NCBI GenBank assembly: GCA_019695115.1 | Contig: JAIBAP010000030.1 | Location: 1 to 64,000, forward strand | DNA: 64,000 nucleotides | Direction: 5' to 3' | Source: Caldilineales bacterium | Lineage (GTDB): Bacteria > Chloroflexota > Anaerolineae > J102 | Made by a program: the position numbers and the translations under genes | The notes under the pieces: model-generated | Databases searched by the model: none | The model's input: only the letters and a program-made list of their open reading frames with translations | What the model was told of the DNA's origin: nothing | Shown: one piece after another, positions 45,045 through 54,900 of the stretch | Position numbering within the stretch: the stretch's first letter is position 1 | Layout: the number at the start of each line of letters is the position of its first letter

Positions 45045-45635
45045 CTATCGAGCGCGCACATATCGGCAAACCTGGGCGCCGGTGCTGGCTCTGGCCGTCG
45101 ACGCCAGGGTGAATGGGATCGCTTTTCCGTCTGCGGCGAAGATCGTTTTCCCCCCGCCGAGGATGATCGGCTCGATCGTGAGCAACAATTCATCGACAAG
45201 GTCGGCGGCGAGCAGCGACCGCACCATCGTGGCGCTGCCGTAGACGTAGATATAGCCGCCCGGCTGGCCGCGCAGAGCGGACACGGTCTTCACAAAATCG
45301 TCGCCGCGAATGATCGTGGTGGGGTTCCAGATGATGTCCTTCTCGGTCAGGGTGTTCGATACCACGTACTTCTGCACGCGGTTGATCCAGTCGGTGAAGG
45401 GGTCTCCCGACCGGCTGGGCCAAGCCGCGGCTGACACCTGGTAGGTGCGGCGTCCCTGCAAGAGGGCGTCGCTTTGGCGGGCGAGTTCACCATAGATGCC
45501 GCCCATCACGTCCGGGTCGAAATACTTCATCGACCAGCCGCCGTGCGCGAAGCCGCCATCCGTGTCCTCGCTCGCTCCCCCTGGCGCCTGTACGACGCCG
45601 TCGAGGCTGATGAATTCGGTGATGAGTGTTTTCAT
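45045..45635 (-). CDS. RibD C-terminal/dihydrofolate-reductase-like protein
   Basis: The 196-residue protein belongs to the RibD_C family of small NADPH-dependent reductases: MKTLITEFISLDGVVQAPGG at the start, ALLQGRRTYQV, IYVYGSATMVRSLLAADLVDELLLTIEPIILGGGK near the end. Stand-alone members (YwjB type) have unknown substrates. AGGAGA lies 6 nt before the ATG. It is followed after 18 bp by the nucleotidyltransferase gene on the same strand. Confidence 0.88.
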   Translation of the reverse strand: MKTLITEFISLDGVVQAPGGASEDTDGGFAHGGWSMKYFDPDVMGGIYGELARQSDALLQGRRTYQVSAAAWPSRSGDPFTDWINRVQKYVVSNTLTEKDIIWNPTTIIRGDDFVKTVSALRGQPGGYIYVYGSATMVRSLLAADLVDELLLTIEPIILGGGKTIFAADGKAIPFTLASTARASTGAQVCRYVRAR

Positions 45636-45674
45636 GGGGTCTCCTGAGTTGTTGAGAGTTTGTCCGCGTGCGCG

Positions 45675-45989
45675 TTAAGCCGCGGCCAAGACGAGGGGCG
45701 TTGACGCAAACAGGGGCACGACGCGCACGTTGTCAGGGTGTTGTTCGAGCTCCCAGAGATCATAGGTGGCTTGATGCCCCAGCCAGCTTTCGGCACTGCT
45801 GCCTAGCGCAATGGATAAACGCATCGCAATTTCCGGCGTCACGCGTCCGCGACCGTTTACGATCTTGGACAAGGTCTTACGGCTGATCGCCATCGCCTGC
45901 GCCGCCTCCGTGATGCTCACGCCCATCGGATCAAGCCACAAGCCCTTGATAATCTCGCCCGGATGCGGGGGATTGTGCATCTTCATCAT
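45675..45989 (-). CDS. HigA-family XRE antitoxin (orphan)
   Basis: The protein (up to 104 residues) starts near [58 protein letters not shown], the standard HigA helix-turn-helix domain, and ends with a variable tail. ATGs at 45989, 45986 and 45980 are alternatives. HigB toxin genes normally lie directly upstream; here there is a zinc-finger gene instead, so this antitoxin has no visible partner. Confidence 0.85.
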   Translation of the reverse strand: MMKMHNPPHPGEIIKGLWLDPMGVSITEAAQAMAISRKTLSKIVNGRGRVTPEIAMRLSIALGSSAESWLGHQATYDLWELEQHPDNVRVVPLFASTPLVLAAA

Positions 45990-46039
45990 CGTAGGGTTGG
46001 GATGCGCAGGTCGTCGACGTGAGGCAGCCTGCGACAGCT

Positions 46040-46315
46040 TCAGGCCGCTGGCCTGCTACCGTCAGCTATGGCAGACGCTCGCGCCGTTGTGGTTGGACGC
46101 GCCTTCAGCGGACGCTTGCCAAAGGCAGGCGAGACAGCCTGGATCTTAGCCAATGCCTCGCGCTCGAAAACGCGTTCACCACACACAGGACACTCGTAGA
46201 ATGTCAGCGCGGGGACAATGTAGGTCTGGCCGCGATAGGCGCCTGTCCAATCACGGCAGACTGGTTTGATTTGTTCACTGCCACAGGTCGGGCAATGCGT
46301 GATCTGTAGTTTCAT
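46040..46315 (-). CDS. YgiT/MqsA-type zinc-finger protein
   Basis: The 91-residue protein has two CPxCG-type knuckles ([13 protein letters not shown] and [14 protein letters not shown]) forming the zinc site of YgiT-type antitoxin N-termini, then a Pro/Ala/Thr tail without the usual HTH domain. Its ATG at 46315 was chosen because it begins 8 residues before the first Cys. In YgiT systems a toxin gene precedes it. Here the upstream 46316-46427 holds only a short open remnant (AFYEKARLEARCYFLVSS) ending in TAA, which may be a decayed partner. Confidence 0.75.
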   Translation of the reverse strand: MKLQITHCPTCGSEQIKPVCRDWTGAYRGQTYIVPALTFYECPVCGERVFEREALAKIQAVSPAFGKRPLKARPTTTARASAIADGSRPAA

Positions 46316-46427
46316 GAGCTTTATAAGGCTTTCTTGGATGAGACCAGAAAATAGCACCGCGCCTCCAAACGCGCCTTTTCATAGAAGGCGTATGTGCCAG
46401 CCAACACTCGTTGCCCGCGCCTAGCTT

Positions 46428-46664
46428 TCAATGAGTGTTTTGGGATACTGCTACAATCGTGCTGTTTCCAGCTACTTTCTGAACAACATATATTTTTTCG
46501 CCTGCAACATCAACATATAAGACTACACCAGAACCACTGAATTCTCCAGTCCCACTGCTATTTACCCAGACGCCATCCTGTCCACCACCCTCCCAAAAAA
46601 TACGGGCATTAACATTTCCCCAGAGATCATTTCTTCTATCTCGAAGTAATAGACGATTAGTCAT
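46428..46664 (-). CDS. Small uncharacterised protein in an AT-rich islet (78 aa)
   Basis: I do not recognise this protein. It contains two beta-strand-rich segments (NVNARIFWEGGGQDGVWVNSSG and GVVLYVDVAGEKIYVVQKV) and has no membrane helix or signal. It lies 12 bp after the next upstream gene (46677-47246), so the two form a unit. Both are clearly AT-richer than everything around them, which suggests a recent arrival. Confidence 0.6.
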   Translation of the reverse strand: MTNRLLLRDRRNDLWGNVNARIFWEGGGQDGVWVNSSGTGEFSGSGVVLYVDVAGEKIYVVQKVAGNSTIVAVSQNTH

Positions 46665-46676
46665 TTCTTGATCCTT

Positions 46677-47246
46677 TTATGTCTTTGAATTTAAACGAAA
46701 AAACCTTCCTATTCCAGAAGATGTTTTAGCTTCTAACTCGTCTCTTTCTCTTCTTGCCGAAAAATATACATCTTCGTCATATGAATAGATTTGCAGAATA
46801 TTGTCAATTTCCTGCAATGCTCTTGCTTTATTTCCTAATTGACGAAAACAAAAAACAAGCATATTTCTAGTTTTTGATGATTCTTTGATCTCAAGTGACT
46901 TCTCAAACTGTCCAATGGCTTCTATTAGTTTTTCATGGTTGGTAGGCGAAAATATACTTGGATATTGGTCATAATGAATTCCAGACACAATACTCAAGGC
47001 TCCACGAAAAAAATATAACCTGGATTCGTGAATTTGAATATCTTGACTTGAAGGAAACAAAGTTTTGTAATTAAGAATTTGCTTCTCGAAAAGTTCTATC
47101 TTACGCTGTACCTCCTGCAGAAAGTGTTTTGACGGATTTTTTCCAGCTCTTCGCGCACTGTTCATATTTTCTGCGCTAAGGAAATTTACCAGTTCTTCGT
47201 CGTATATCTCCAGTAGTCTTAATTCAGTTTGTTGATTGGCACTCAT
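46677..47246 (-). CDS. Uncharacterised helical protein in an AT-rich islet
   Basis: The 189-residue protein is helical and polar. A C-terminal stretch (AIGQFEKSLEIKESSKTRNMLVFCFRQLGNKARALQEIDNILQIY) looks like two TPR-like repeats. I cannot assign a family. AAGGAA lies 5 nt before the ATG at 47246. Codons such as AAA, ATT and TTA dominate, unlike the GC-rich neighbours. Confidence 0.65.
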   Translation of the reverse strand: MSANQQTELRLLEIYDEELVNFLSAENMNSARRAGKNPSKHFLQEVQRKIELFEKQILNYKTLFPSSQDIQIHESRLYFFRGALSIVSGIHYDQYPSIFSPTNHEKLIEAIGQFEKSLEIKESSKTRNMLVFCFRQLGNKARALQEIDNILQIYSYDEDVYFSARRERDELEAKTSSGIGRFFRLNSKT

Positions 47247-47322
47247 AAAAATTCCTTGTTGTGCAAGATGCGAGCTAACGCCGGTCCCTGTCAACCGTAC
47301 ATTCTAAAGCCCCACCCTCCAC

Positions 47323-47395
47323 GGCGCAAATCGCACGTGGGCGGTTGGGCGGAAGCCACCCCTCTGCCCAAGTGCGATCTGCGCCACCCAACCGC
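47323..47395. other. Interleaved inverted repeats (A-B-A'-B') with pseudoknot topology
   Basis: GGCGCAAATCGCAC (47323-47336) pairs with GTGCGATCTGCGCC (47372-47385) with one mismatch. GCGGTTGGG (47341-47349) pairs perfectly with CCCAACCGC (47387-47395). The pairings cross. The spacer 47247-47452 otherwise shows nothing recognisable. Confidence 0.5.
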
Positions 47396-47452
47396 TTAAA
47401 AATCCGTATTTCCCCGTCCGCGCCCACAAGCCACGCCCACAACCGCCAGCCT

Positions 47453-50221
47453 TCAACGCAACCGCTTCTCCGCCTGCACAAACCCGCGCTCAGGCATGTC
47501 GGTCAGCGTAAAGCCCAGCTTGCGGCAAATCCGCTGCATGGCGGCGTTGTCGGGCTGGAAGGTGGCCATCAACCGCTCCACGCCCTCCTGCCGGGCATAG
47601 CCGATGGCCCGATCGAGCAGGGCGGTGCCCAGGCCGGTGCCCTGGAACTCATCGCCCACCAGCAGGCCAAAAGTCGCATCCTGGCTCCCGCTCAGCTTGT
47701 GCACACGGGCGACGCCAACGATGGCCTTCTTGCCCGAGGCCGGGTCGCTGCGTTCGGCTACGAGCGCCATCTGCCGGTCATAGTCGATGAAACACACCTT
47801 CACCAGCCGCTCGTGCGCCACGCGCTGCTCGAAACCCATCTGTTGCTCGAAGCGGCTGTACACCGTCTCTTCCGAGAGGCCGCGGTGGAACTCGACCATC
47901 AGCGGCTCGTCCTCGGCCCGGATCGGGCGGAAGAGGAAGGTCTCGTCCAGGGCGGGGACAGTGTGGGGCGCGACGTATTGGGTGGGGTAGGGGCGGACGG
48001 CCGGGCGCGGGAAACCCTCCTCGGCCAGATCGAGCGGGTGGACGAGCACGCGGGCATCCAGCGCCAGCAACCGCTCGGGCGAGGCCAGCAGCGGGTTGAT
48101 GTCGATCTCGGCGATCAGCGGCTGCTCGACCACCAGCTGGCTGAAGCGCACCAGCAGCTTCTCCAACTCGACCTCATCCACCGGCGCTCGCCCGCGCACG
48201 CCCTTCAGCGCCGCGGCGATGCGCGTCTGCTCGACCATCCGCCGCGCCAGGGTGGTGGTCAGCGGCGGCAGGGCCAGGGCGCTATCCTTGAACACCTCGA
48301 CCAACTGCCCGCCCGACCCGAACAGCAGCACCGGCCCGAACTGAGCATCGACGCTGCTGCCCACGATCAATTCGTAGCCATCCAGCTTCGCCATCGGCTG
48401 CACGGTCACACCCTGGAAGGCGGCGGCCCCGTAGCGCTCGCTCACCCCGGCCTGCATCTGCGCAAACGCCTCGCGCACCGCCGCTTCCTCGCCCAGGTTG
48501 AGCCGCACCCCGCCGACATCGGTCTTGTGGGTGATGGTCTCGGAGTGCAGCTTGACGACGACCGGGTAGCCGATGGCCTGGGCGGCGGCGGCGGCTTCGT
48601 CGGCGCTGGCGGCGATGCGCGTCTCGACGGTGGGGATGCCGTAGAGGGCCAGGACCTGCTTGGATTCGTACTCGGTCAGGATGGTGCGGCCCTGGTTGCG
48701 CACGCCGCGCAGGATGGCCTCGGTTTGCAGCTGGTTATCGACATAACGCGAGGGATCGGTCGAGGCAAGGGGTGTTTCGTATAGTGACCCCAGGTTGTCG
48801 GCGAACTGCCACATATAGTTGAAGACCTGGGCGGCGGTGTCGGGGAAGTCATAGGTGGGGATGCCGGCTCGGTTCAGGATCAACTCGCCCTCGGCCACCT
48901 TGTCGCCGCCCATCCAGCTGGCCAGCAGGGGCTTGTCAGAGGCATGGGCGTAGTTCACCAGTTGGCGGGCCGTCTCGGTGGGGTCGGTCATGGCTTGCGG
49001 CGTGAGGATGACCAGCAGGCCGTCGGCGGCGGGGTCATCGGCCACGATCTCCAGGCTTTTCGCATAGCGTTCGGGGTCGGCGTCGCCCAAAACATCGACC
49101 GGGTTGTTGTGGCTCCAGGCCGGGGGCAGAAAGGCGTTGAGGGCAGCCATGGTGGCGTCGCTCAGCACGGTCAGTTCGCCGCCGCCGGTGATGAGGGCGT
49201 CGGTCGAGAGCACGCCCGGCCCGCCGGCGTTGGTCAGCATCGTCAGCCGCCCGCCTTTGGGACGCGGCTGCTTGGCCAGCACCTCGGCCATGTGGAAGAG
49301 GTCGGCGATGCGATTCACGCGCAACACGCCCGCCCGCCGGAACGCCGCTTCCAGCACCTCGTCGCTCCCGGCCAACGAGCCGGTGTGCGAGGCGGCGGCT
49401 TTGGCGGCGGCGGCCGTGCGCCCGGCCTTGATCACGATGATCGGCTTGGTTAGCGCCACCTCGCGCGCCGCCGACAAGAAGCTGCGGGCGTCGCCCACCG
49501 TCTCCATGTAGATGACGATGGCGTGGGTGCTGGGGTCGTCGCCCAGATAGTCGATGAGGTCGCCCCAGCCCACATCCAGCATCGAGCCAATGGAGACGAA
49601 ATGGCTGAAGCCGACGTGCTCGCGGTAGCTCCAATCGAGCACGGCCGTACAGAGGGCGCCGCTCTGGCTGATGAAGCCGATGTTGCCGCGGTTGGCCATG
49701 CTGGCGGCAAAGGTGGCGTTCATCCCCGACACGGGACTCATCACGCCCAGGCAGTTGGGGCCGATGATGCGCATGCGGCCGCCGCCAGCCCGGCCGCCGG
49801 CGATGTCCATGATCTCGGCCTCCAGCTTCGCCCCGGCCGGCCCCGTTTCCTTGAACCCGGCCGAGATGATGATCGCCCCCGGCACGCCCGCCTCGACGCA
49901 TTCGGCGATGATGCCGGGCGCGGTGGTGGCGGGGGTGACGACGATGGCCAGATCGACCGGGTCAGGCACGGCGGCGACGCTGGGGTAGGTCTTGATGCCC
50001 AGGATGTTGGGCCGTTTGGGGTTGATGGGGAAGATGGTGCCGCCGAAGGGATGGCTGAGCAGGTTCCAGAGGATGGTGCGGCCCACGCTGCCCTCGCGCT
50101 CGGTGGCGCCGATCAGGGCCACGGTCTGCGGCGAAAAGATGGGATCGAGCGGGTGCCGGTCGCGGCGCAGAAAGTCGGCCGTAGGTGCGCCGGCCGCTGG
50201 GGAAAATGTGTTTTCAGGCAT
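47453..50221 (-). CDS. PatZ-like acyl-CoA synthetase (NDP-forming) / GNAT acetyltransferase
   Basis: The 922-residue protein joins an NDP-forming acyl-CoA synthetase (about 25-720: CoA-binding [19 protein letters not shown], succinyl-CoA-ligase-like [16 protein letters not shown]-grasp [13 protein letters not shown] and [20 protein letters not shown]) to a C-terminal GNAT domain (about 765-915) with [19 protein letters not shown], the acetyl-CoA loop. This is the layout of protein lysine acetyltransferase PatZ/Pat. Unlike PatZ, where as I recall the phospho-His is lost, this protein keeps a candidate His ([14 protein letters not shown]), so it might also make acyl-CoA with NTP. No strong promoter was found. 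Confidence 0.9.
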   Translation of the reverse strand: MPENTFSPAAGAPTADFLRRDRHPLDPIFSPQTVALIGATEREGSVGRTILWNLLSHPFGGTIFPINPKRPNILGIKTYPSVAAVPDPVDLAIVVTPATTAPGIIAECVEAGVPGAIIISAGFKETGPAGAKLEAEIMDIAGGRAGGGRMRIIGPNCLGVMSPVSGMNATFAASMANRGNIGFISQSGALCTAVLDWSYREHVGFSHFVSIGSMLDVGWGDLIDYLGDDPSTHAIVIYMETVGDARSFLSAAREVALTKPIIVIKAGRTAAAAKAAASHTGSLAGSDEVLEAAFRRAGVLRVNRIADLFHMAEVLAKQPRPKGGRLTMLTNAGGPGVLSTDALITGGGELTVLSDATMAALNAFLPPAWSHNNPVDVLGDADPERYAKSLEIVADDPAADGLLVILTPQAMTDPTETARQLVNYAHASDKPLLASWMGGDKVAEGELILNRAGIPTYDFPDTAAQVFNYMWQFADNLGSLYETPLASTDPSRYVDNQLQTEAILRGVRNQGRTILTEYESKQVLALYGIPTVETRIAASADEAAAAAQAIGYPVVVKLHSETITHKTDVGGVRLNLGEEAAVREAFAQMQAGVSERYGAAAFQGVTVQPMAKLDGYELIVGSSVDAQFGPVLLFGSGGQLVEVFKDSALALPPLTTTLARRMVEQTRIAAALKGVRGRAPVDEVELEKLLVRFSQLVVEQPLIAEIDINPLLASPERLLALDARVLVHPLDLAEEGFPRPAVRPYPTQYVAPHTVPALDETFLFRPIRAEDEPLMVEFHRGLSEETVYSRFEQQMGFEQRVAHERLVKVCFIDYDRQMALVAERSDPASGKKAIVGVARVHKLSGSQDATFGLLVGDEFQGTGLGTALLDRAIGYARQEGVERLMATFQPDNAAMQRICRKLGFTLTDMPERGFVQAEKRLR

Positions 50222-50345
50222 AGTTTTGATGGATGAACAGAGTAGATGACCTATTTCGTATAGTCATTGGCTACAAATACGCCACGAACCGTGACCCGTG
50301 AAAACCCCCTCCGCAATCTCCACGGAACACGCAACACGGAACACC

Positions 50346-50771
50346 TCACCCCTCATCCCACCCCCTCACCACCACCCGAAAAATATCGGACTCGGTGATG
50401 ATCCCGGCCAGGCGGCCATCGGCGCCCAGCACGGGCAGGCTGCTGATCTTGTGTTGCAGCATGGTAGCGGCGGCTTCGCTGATGGTGGTAGTGGGGGAGA
50501 CGGTGATCGGATCGGGGGTCATGATCTCGCCCACCTTCAGCCGGGCCAGCAGATAGTTCATCTCCCAGATACTGAGCGAGGTGGCGTCCGAGGCTTCGGC
50601 CCCGCGGATGTCGCCGCGGGTGACGATCCCCACCAGCCGGTCGTCTTCCATCACCGGCAGGCGGCGGATCTTGTTGGCGGTCATCAAGCGATGGGCTTCG
50701 GGTAGGGTGGTTTGCGGGCTGATGGTGATGACCGGGGTGGTCATCCAGTCGCGGACGAGGGTATGGCGCAT
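50346..50771 (-). CDS. Tandem CBS-domain protein (paralogue 2)
   Basis: This 141-residue CBS pair resembles the one at 43600-44070 throughout: VRDWMTTPVITISPQTTLPEAHRLM, GIVTRGDIRGAEASDATSLSIWEMNYLLA and VGEIMTPDPITVSPTTTISEAAATML. The shared linker insertion makes the pair a distinctive subfamily. CAGGAG lies before the ATG and a TAGAAT -10 (minus strand, 50810-50805) is upstream, but the palindromic operator of the other copy is not found. GGAACAC heptamers (50325-50345) follow its stop. Confidence 0.88.
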   Translation of the reverse strand: MRHTLVRDWMTTPVITISPQTTLPEAHRLMTANKIRRLPVMEDDRLVGIVTRGDIRGAEASDATSLSIWEMNYLLARLKVGEIMTPDPITVSPTTTISEAAATMLQHKISSLPVLGADGRLAGIITESDIFRVVVRGWDEG

Positions 50772-50899
50772 GGCGCGGCGCTCCTGAGAAAAGGATATGC
50801 CCCTATTCTATGTCATCCCGACGCTAACGACCATTTCTGGCTTGCCCGTAGCGGCGAACTTTTGTCTTGTGCGGGGGTGCTCCTGGTGGCCGTCCGCGT

Positions 50900-50929
50900 T
50901 TGTCTGGGCGGGCGGCTTGAGGCTATACT
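50900..50929 (+). promoter_or_regulatory. Promoter of the BTAD regulator gene
   Basis: TTGTCT (50900-50905) and TATACT (50924-50929) are separated by 18 bp. The predicted leader is about 160 nt and contains a hairpin, CAGCCG-TATTCGT-CGGCTG (50945-50963). The rest of the 50772-51095 spacer shows no further feature. Confidence 0.55.
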
Positions 50930-51095
50930 CATTTTGCATGTGCGCAGCCGTATTCGTCGGCTGAAGCGCCTGCGGTTGAAGGATAGGTCGGATCTCGCCC
51001 ATAGCGACCTGTCCTGTTTGTATACCCCATTTCTTGCGGAATAGCCATTCGGTGCTGCACCTCTTGGTGGCGTTGTTCGAGGAGTTGATTTGGTT

Positions 51096-51890
51096 ATGAC
51101 AGACCAACTGCCGCTCTCTAAAAGGCCTGCGAGCGATGAGCCAGGGCTGAAGATCTATTTGTTGGGACCTCTGCGCGTCCTGATTGACGGCGAGCCTCTG
51201 CCGCAGACCGATGCAGCCAGGCGCATGCGCAAAGTATTGCAGCTACTGGCCTACGTAGCGCTTATGGGTAGGAAAGGGGTGAGGCGCGAGAAATTGGCTG
51301 AGGACTTGTGGCCGCACGAACCCAATCGCACCCGCATTCTTAGCAGCTATGTGTCCACATTGCGCCGCGTCCTGGAGCCGCACCATCAGCGTGGTCACAG
51401 CCGCTACGTGGTGCAGAAGGGTGAGCGACTGTACTTGGAGGGCGGAGCGAGCCTGTGGGTGGATATGTGGACATTCATCGAACTGGCGCAAAAGGCCCGC
51501 CGTCTTGCAGCTAGATGCGATTTGGCCAGTGCCGCAGGCTACTGGGAAAGGGCGATCTCACTTTACGATGTCGAGGGCTTGCTGCCTGACGGCGATTTTT
51601 TGCCGGACGTAGTGGAGGTGATGCGCGAAGACCTGCGGCAACAATGGTTGGCTGGACTGCGCTCTCTGGCGCGCTATTATGCTGACCAGTCGAGTGAAGA
51701 GGAGCGACTGCGAGCGATCGATTTCTGGCAGAGGCTGTACGCAGGCGAGCCGCAAGACGATGAGGCTTATGAATGGCTGGCGGATCACTATCTCCAAACC
51801 GGTCAGATGAGGCGACTGCGGAGCCTGGAGCAGATGTGGGCCAGAATGCAGATCACTGATTACCAGGAAGGAAGATTCCCGTCTGCGTAG
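51096..51890 (+). CDS. BTAD (SARP-type) winged-helix transcriptional regulator
   Basis: The 264-residue protein has an OmpR-like winged helix at about 17-110 (LKIYLLGPLRVLIDGEPLP, RKVLQLLAYVALMGRKGVRREKLAEDLWP, SSYVSTLRRVLEP) and a BTAD helical domain at about 120-255 (ALYEGEFL-like YDVEGLLPDGDFLPDVVEVMREDLRQQWLAGL, then TPR-type repeats). Such proteins activate transcription near the -35 region. It has no ATPase domain, unlike the larger SARP proteins. GAGGAG at 51079-51084 would serve either the ATG at 51096 or a TTG at 51090. It precedes the BNR/cohesin gene by 100 bp, a plausible target. Confidence 0.85.
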   Translation: MTDQLPLSKRPASDEPGLKIYLLGPLRVLIDGEPLPQTDAARRMRKVLQLLAYVALMGRKGVRREKLAEDLWPHEPNRTRILSSYVSTLRRVLEPHHQRGHSRYVVQKGERLYLEGGASLWVDMWTFIELAQKARRLAARCDLASAAGYWERAISLYDVEGLLPDGDFLPDVVEVMREDLRQQWLAGLRSLARYYADQSSEEERLRAIDFWQRLYAGEPQDDEAYEWLADHYLQTGQMRRLRSLEQMWARMQITDYQEGRFPSA

Positions 51891-51990
51891 CATTTGCGTA
51901 ACATCAGGTCGCTAAAATGGAACAACAGTTACCTATCTTACCCTTCCCATCACCACTCGTCCCCACCGTTTGGAACACGGAGAACTCACC

Positions 51991-54900
51991 ATGAAAAATC
52001 AGCTATCGACATCAGGCCAACGTTCGGGCCTGGCCCTCTTGTCCTTGTTCGTCCTTTTTGCCGGCGCCCTCTGGCTCAGTGGTTCGTTTTCCGCTCTTCT
52101 CTCGCCGCCATCGGGCGTGAGCACGAGTTATGCGTGTGATGGCGCCCTGGCAACAGAAGCCGAGATTGCGGCCTCTCACGGTCTCTCGGTCGAAACCATC
52201 CAACTGTTGCATACACAGCGCGGGCTGAGCAACGAAGCCATTTGCGCGATGCCCGCTGACAAACTGGCCCGTGCGGTTGAAAAAGCCAGCCATCCCAAGC
52301 CCGATCATCCTGACGAAGCAGTAGCCTTCCGGCTCCTGCAACTGCGGGATGAGAACGGCGTCATCCCGGAAGATGGTCTGACCAAAGCCGTCGAGCATAT
52401 GGAGGCGATGCGCGGGGTCTCGGCGCAACAGGCGGGTTCGGCGGGCATCGAACCGGGGGATTGGACGTGGTTGGGGCCGGGGAACATCGGCGGGCGGGTG
52501 CGATCGATCGTCATTCATCCCACCAATCCGAGTCTCATGTGGGCCGGTAGTGTATCGGGCGGCATCTGGAAGACAACCGATGCCGGGGCCTCGTGGCTCC
52601 CGGTGGATGACTTTATGGCGAACCTGGCCGTTGCCACTCTGGTCATGCAGCCTGGCAACCCGAGTATCATGTATGCCGGGACGGGCGAGGGTTTCTACAA
52701 TGGCGACGGCATCCGCGGGGCTGGCGTCTTCAAGAGCACCAATGGCGGTTCGACCTGGGCGCGGCTCGCCTCGACGGCCACTTCAGATTGGTTTTACGTC
52801 AACCGTCTGGCGATTTCAGCCAACGGAGCGGTCATTCTGGCCGCAAATGATACCGGCATCTGGCGGAGCACGAATGGCGGCACGAGTTGGGCGCTGCGTC
52901 TGGCTGACTGGCGAGTCAAGGACATCGACTTCCACCCCACTAGCAACACCAAGGCCATCGCCAGCGGATCAGAAGGCATGGCCTGGTACTCCACCGATGG
53001 CGGGCTGACCTGGAACATGGCCAGCGGCTTGCCGTCGCTGGACTGGCTGGGGCGGGTGGAAGTGGCCTATGCCCCCAGCAGTCCCTCCACAGTGTATGCT
53101 TCGGTAAGCCAGAATTCGGGTGAAATCTGGCGGAGTACAGACGGAGGGCAATCCTATTCGCTCCGCAGTACCGGTTACAACTATCTAGGTGGCCAAGGCT
53201 GGTACGATAACATCGTCTGGGTGGATCCCAGCAACGCCAGCAAGCTGGTTGTGGGAGGGATCGATCTGTGGCGGAGCACCGATGGCGGCGCCACCCTCAC
53301 GCAAATCAGTCAGTGGTGGTCTGCTCCTGCTTCTGCTCACGCCGATCATCATGCGATTGTGGCCAAACCTGGTTTCAACGGCACCACCAACGCAACCGTC
53401 TACTTTGGCAATGATGGCGGGGTCTACCGCGCCAACAATGTCTACACTGTCAGCGGCACAACCGGCTGGCAGGAATTGAATAACAACCTGGGGATCACCC
53501 AGTTCTACGGCGCCGCCGGCAACCCCACCAGCGGCGTGATCGTGGGCGGCACCCAGGATAACGGCACCCTCCGCTATACGGGCAATACCGAATCCTGGAC
53601 GACGATGTTCGGGGGAGACGGAGGCTTCGACGCCGCCGATCCCACCGACCCGAACTACTTCTACGGTGAATACGTCTATCTCTCGCTGCACCGTAGCACC
53701 AACGGGGGGGCAACGTCCGACTGGATCTATTCTGGTCTGGGCGATGCTTTCTCGTGCGCCAACTTCATCGCTCCCTTCATTCTCGACCCCAACAATGCGA
53801 ATACGATGTTGGCGGGCGGGTGCAGCTTGTGGCGAAGCACAAACATCAAGGCCGCTGTGCCATCGTGGTCGTCGATCAAGCCATCCCTCGGCAGCGCCAT
53901 CAGCGCCATCGCCGTCGCTCAAGGCAATTCCAGTATCATCTGGGTCGGTTACAACGACGGCAGCGTCTACAAGACCACCAACGGAACCGCGGCCTCGCCC
54001 ACCTGGGTGCGGGTTGACACAGGCAGCCCTGGGCTTCCCTATCGCTATGTGACCCGATTGACCATCGATCGGACCAATCACAACCTGGTTTATGCCACTT
54101 TCGGCGGCTTCAGCGCCGATAATGTCTGGCGCACCACGGACGGAGGCGCCACTTGGAGCGACATCACCGGCTCTGGGGCGACCGGCCTGCCCGATGCACC
54201 CGTCCGCAGCCTGGTGATCCATCCCACCAATGCCAACTGGCTGTATGTCGGCACCGAAGTTGGAGTCTTTGCCAGCGAAAACGGCGGGGCTGCCTGGTCG
54301 CTGCCGCAGGACGGCCCAGCCAATGTTTCGGTCGACGAGCTGTTCTGGATGAACAACACTCTGGTGGCGGCCACACACGGACGTGGCCTCTTCAAGGTTG
54401 GGGTAGGCGGTCCCCCGGCGCGGGTGACGGTGGTTGGCGCCTTCACCGCCGATGGCAATTGGAATCAGAAATCGGTCTTTGCACCAGGCGACCCCATCCA
54501 ATGGGTGCTGGAGGTGCAGAACGATACCGGCCAGGACGCACCGGTTGAACTGACTTACGATGCGCGCGGCCCACACAACGAGGCGGTTGCCTACTGGCAC
54601 GGCACTGTCACCACCGGGCCGGGGGTGTGGTGGTGGGGGCTGCCGGGCACGGCTCCAAGCGGGCTTGACGGTACGCACACGTTTGCTGGCGCCGGTCTTT
54701 ACCAGGGCTTCCCATCTCAAGCCTCCACAACCTATGTAGTCGGCTCGAACGACGTCATCTTTGCTGATAGTTTCGAGGCCAGCGACTGTCAATCATCCCC
54801 ATGGTCAGCCTGTGTCACCGACGGTGGCAACCTGAGCTTTGGCAGCCCTGCGCTCAAATCGCCTGGGAATCGCAGCTTGCGCGCTCTGATCAACGACAAC

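Noticed and set aside
50245-50266. ATGAC-N12-GTCAT inverted repeat upstream of the PatZ-like gene as a third copy of the operator
   Set aside because: The spacing is N12 rather than the N4 between ATGAC-type half-sites of the two good operators, so it is not the same site.
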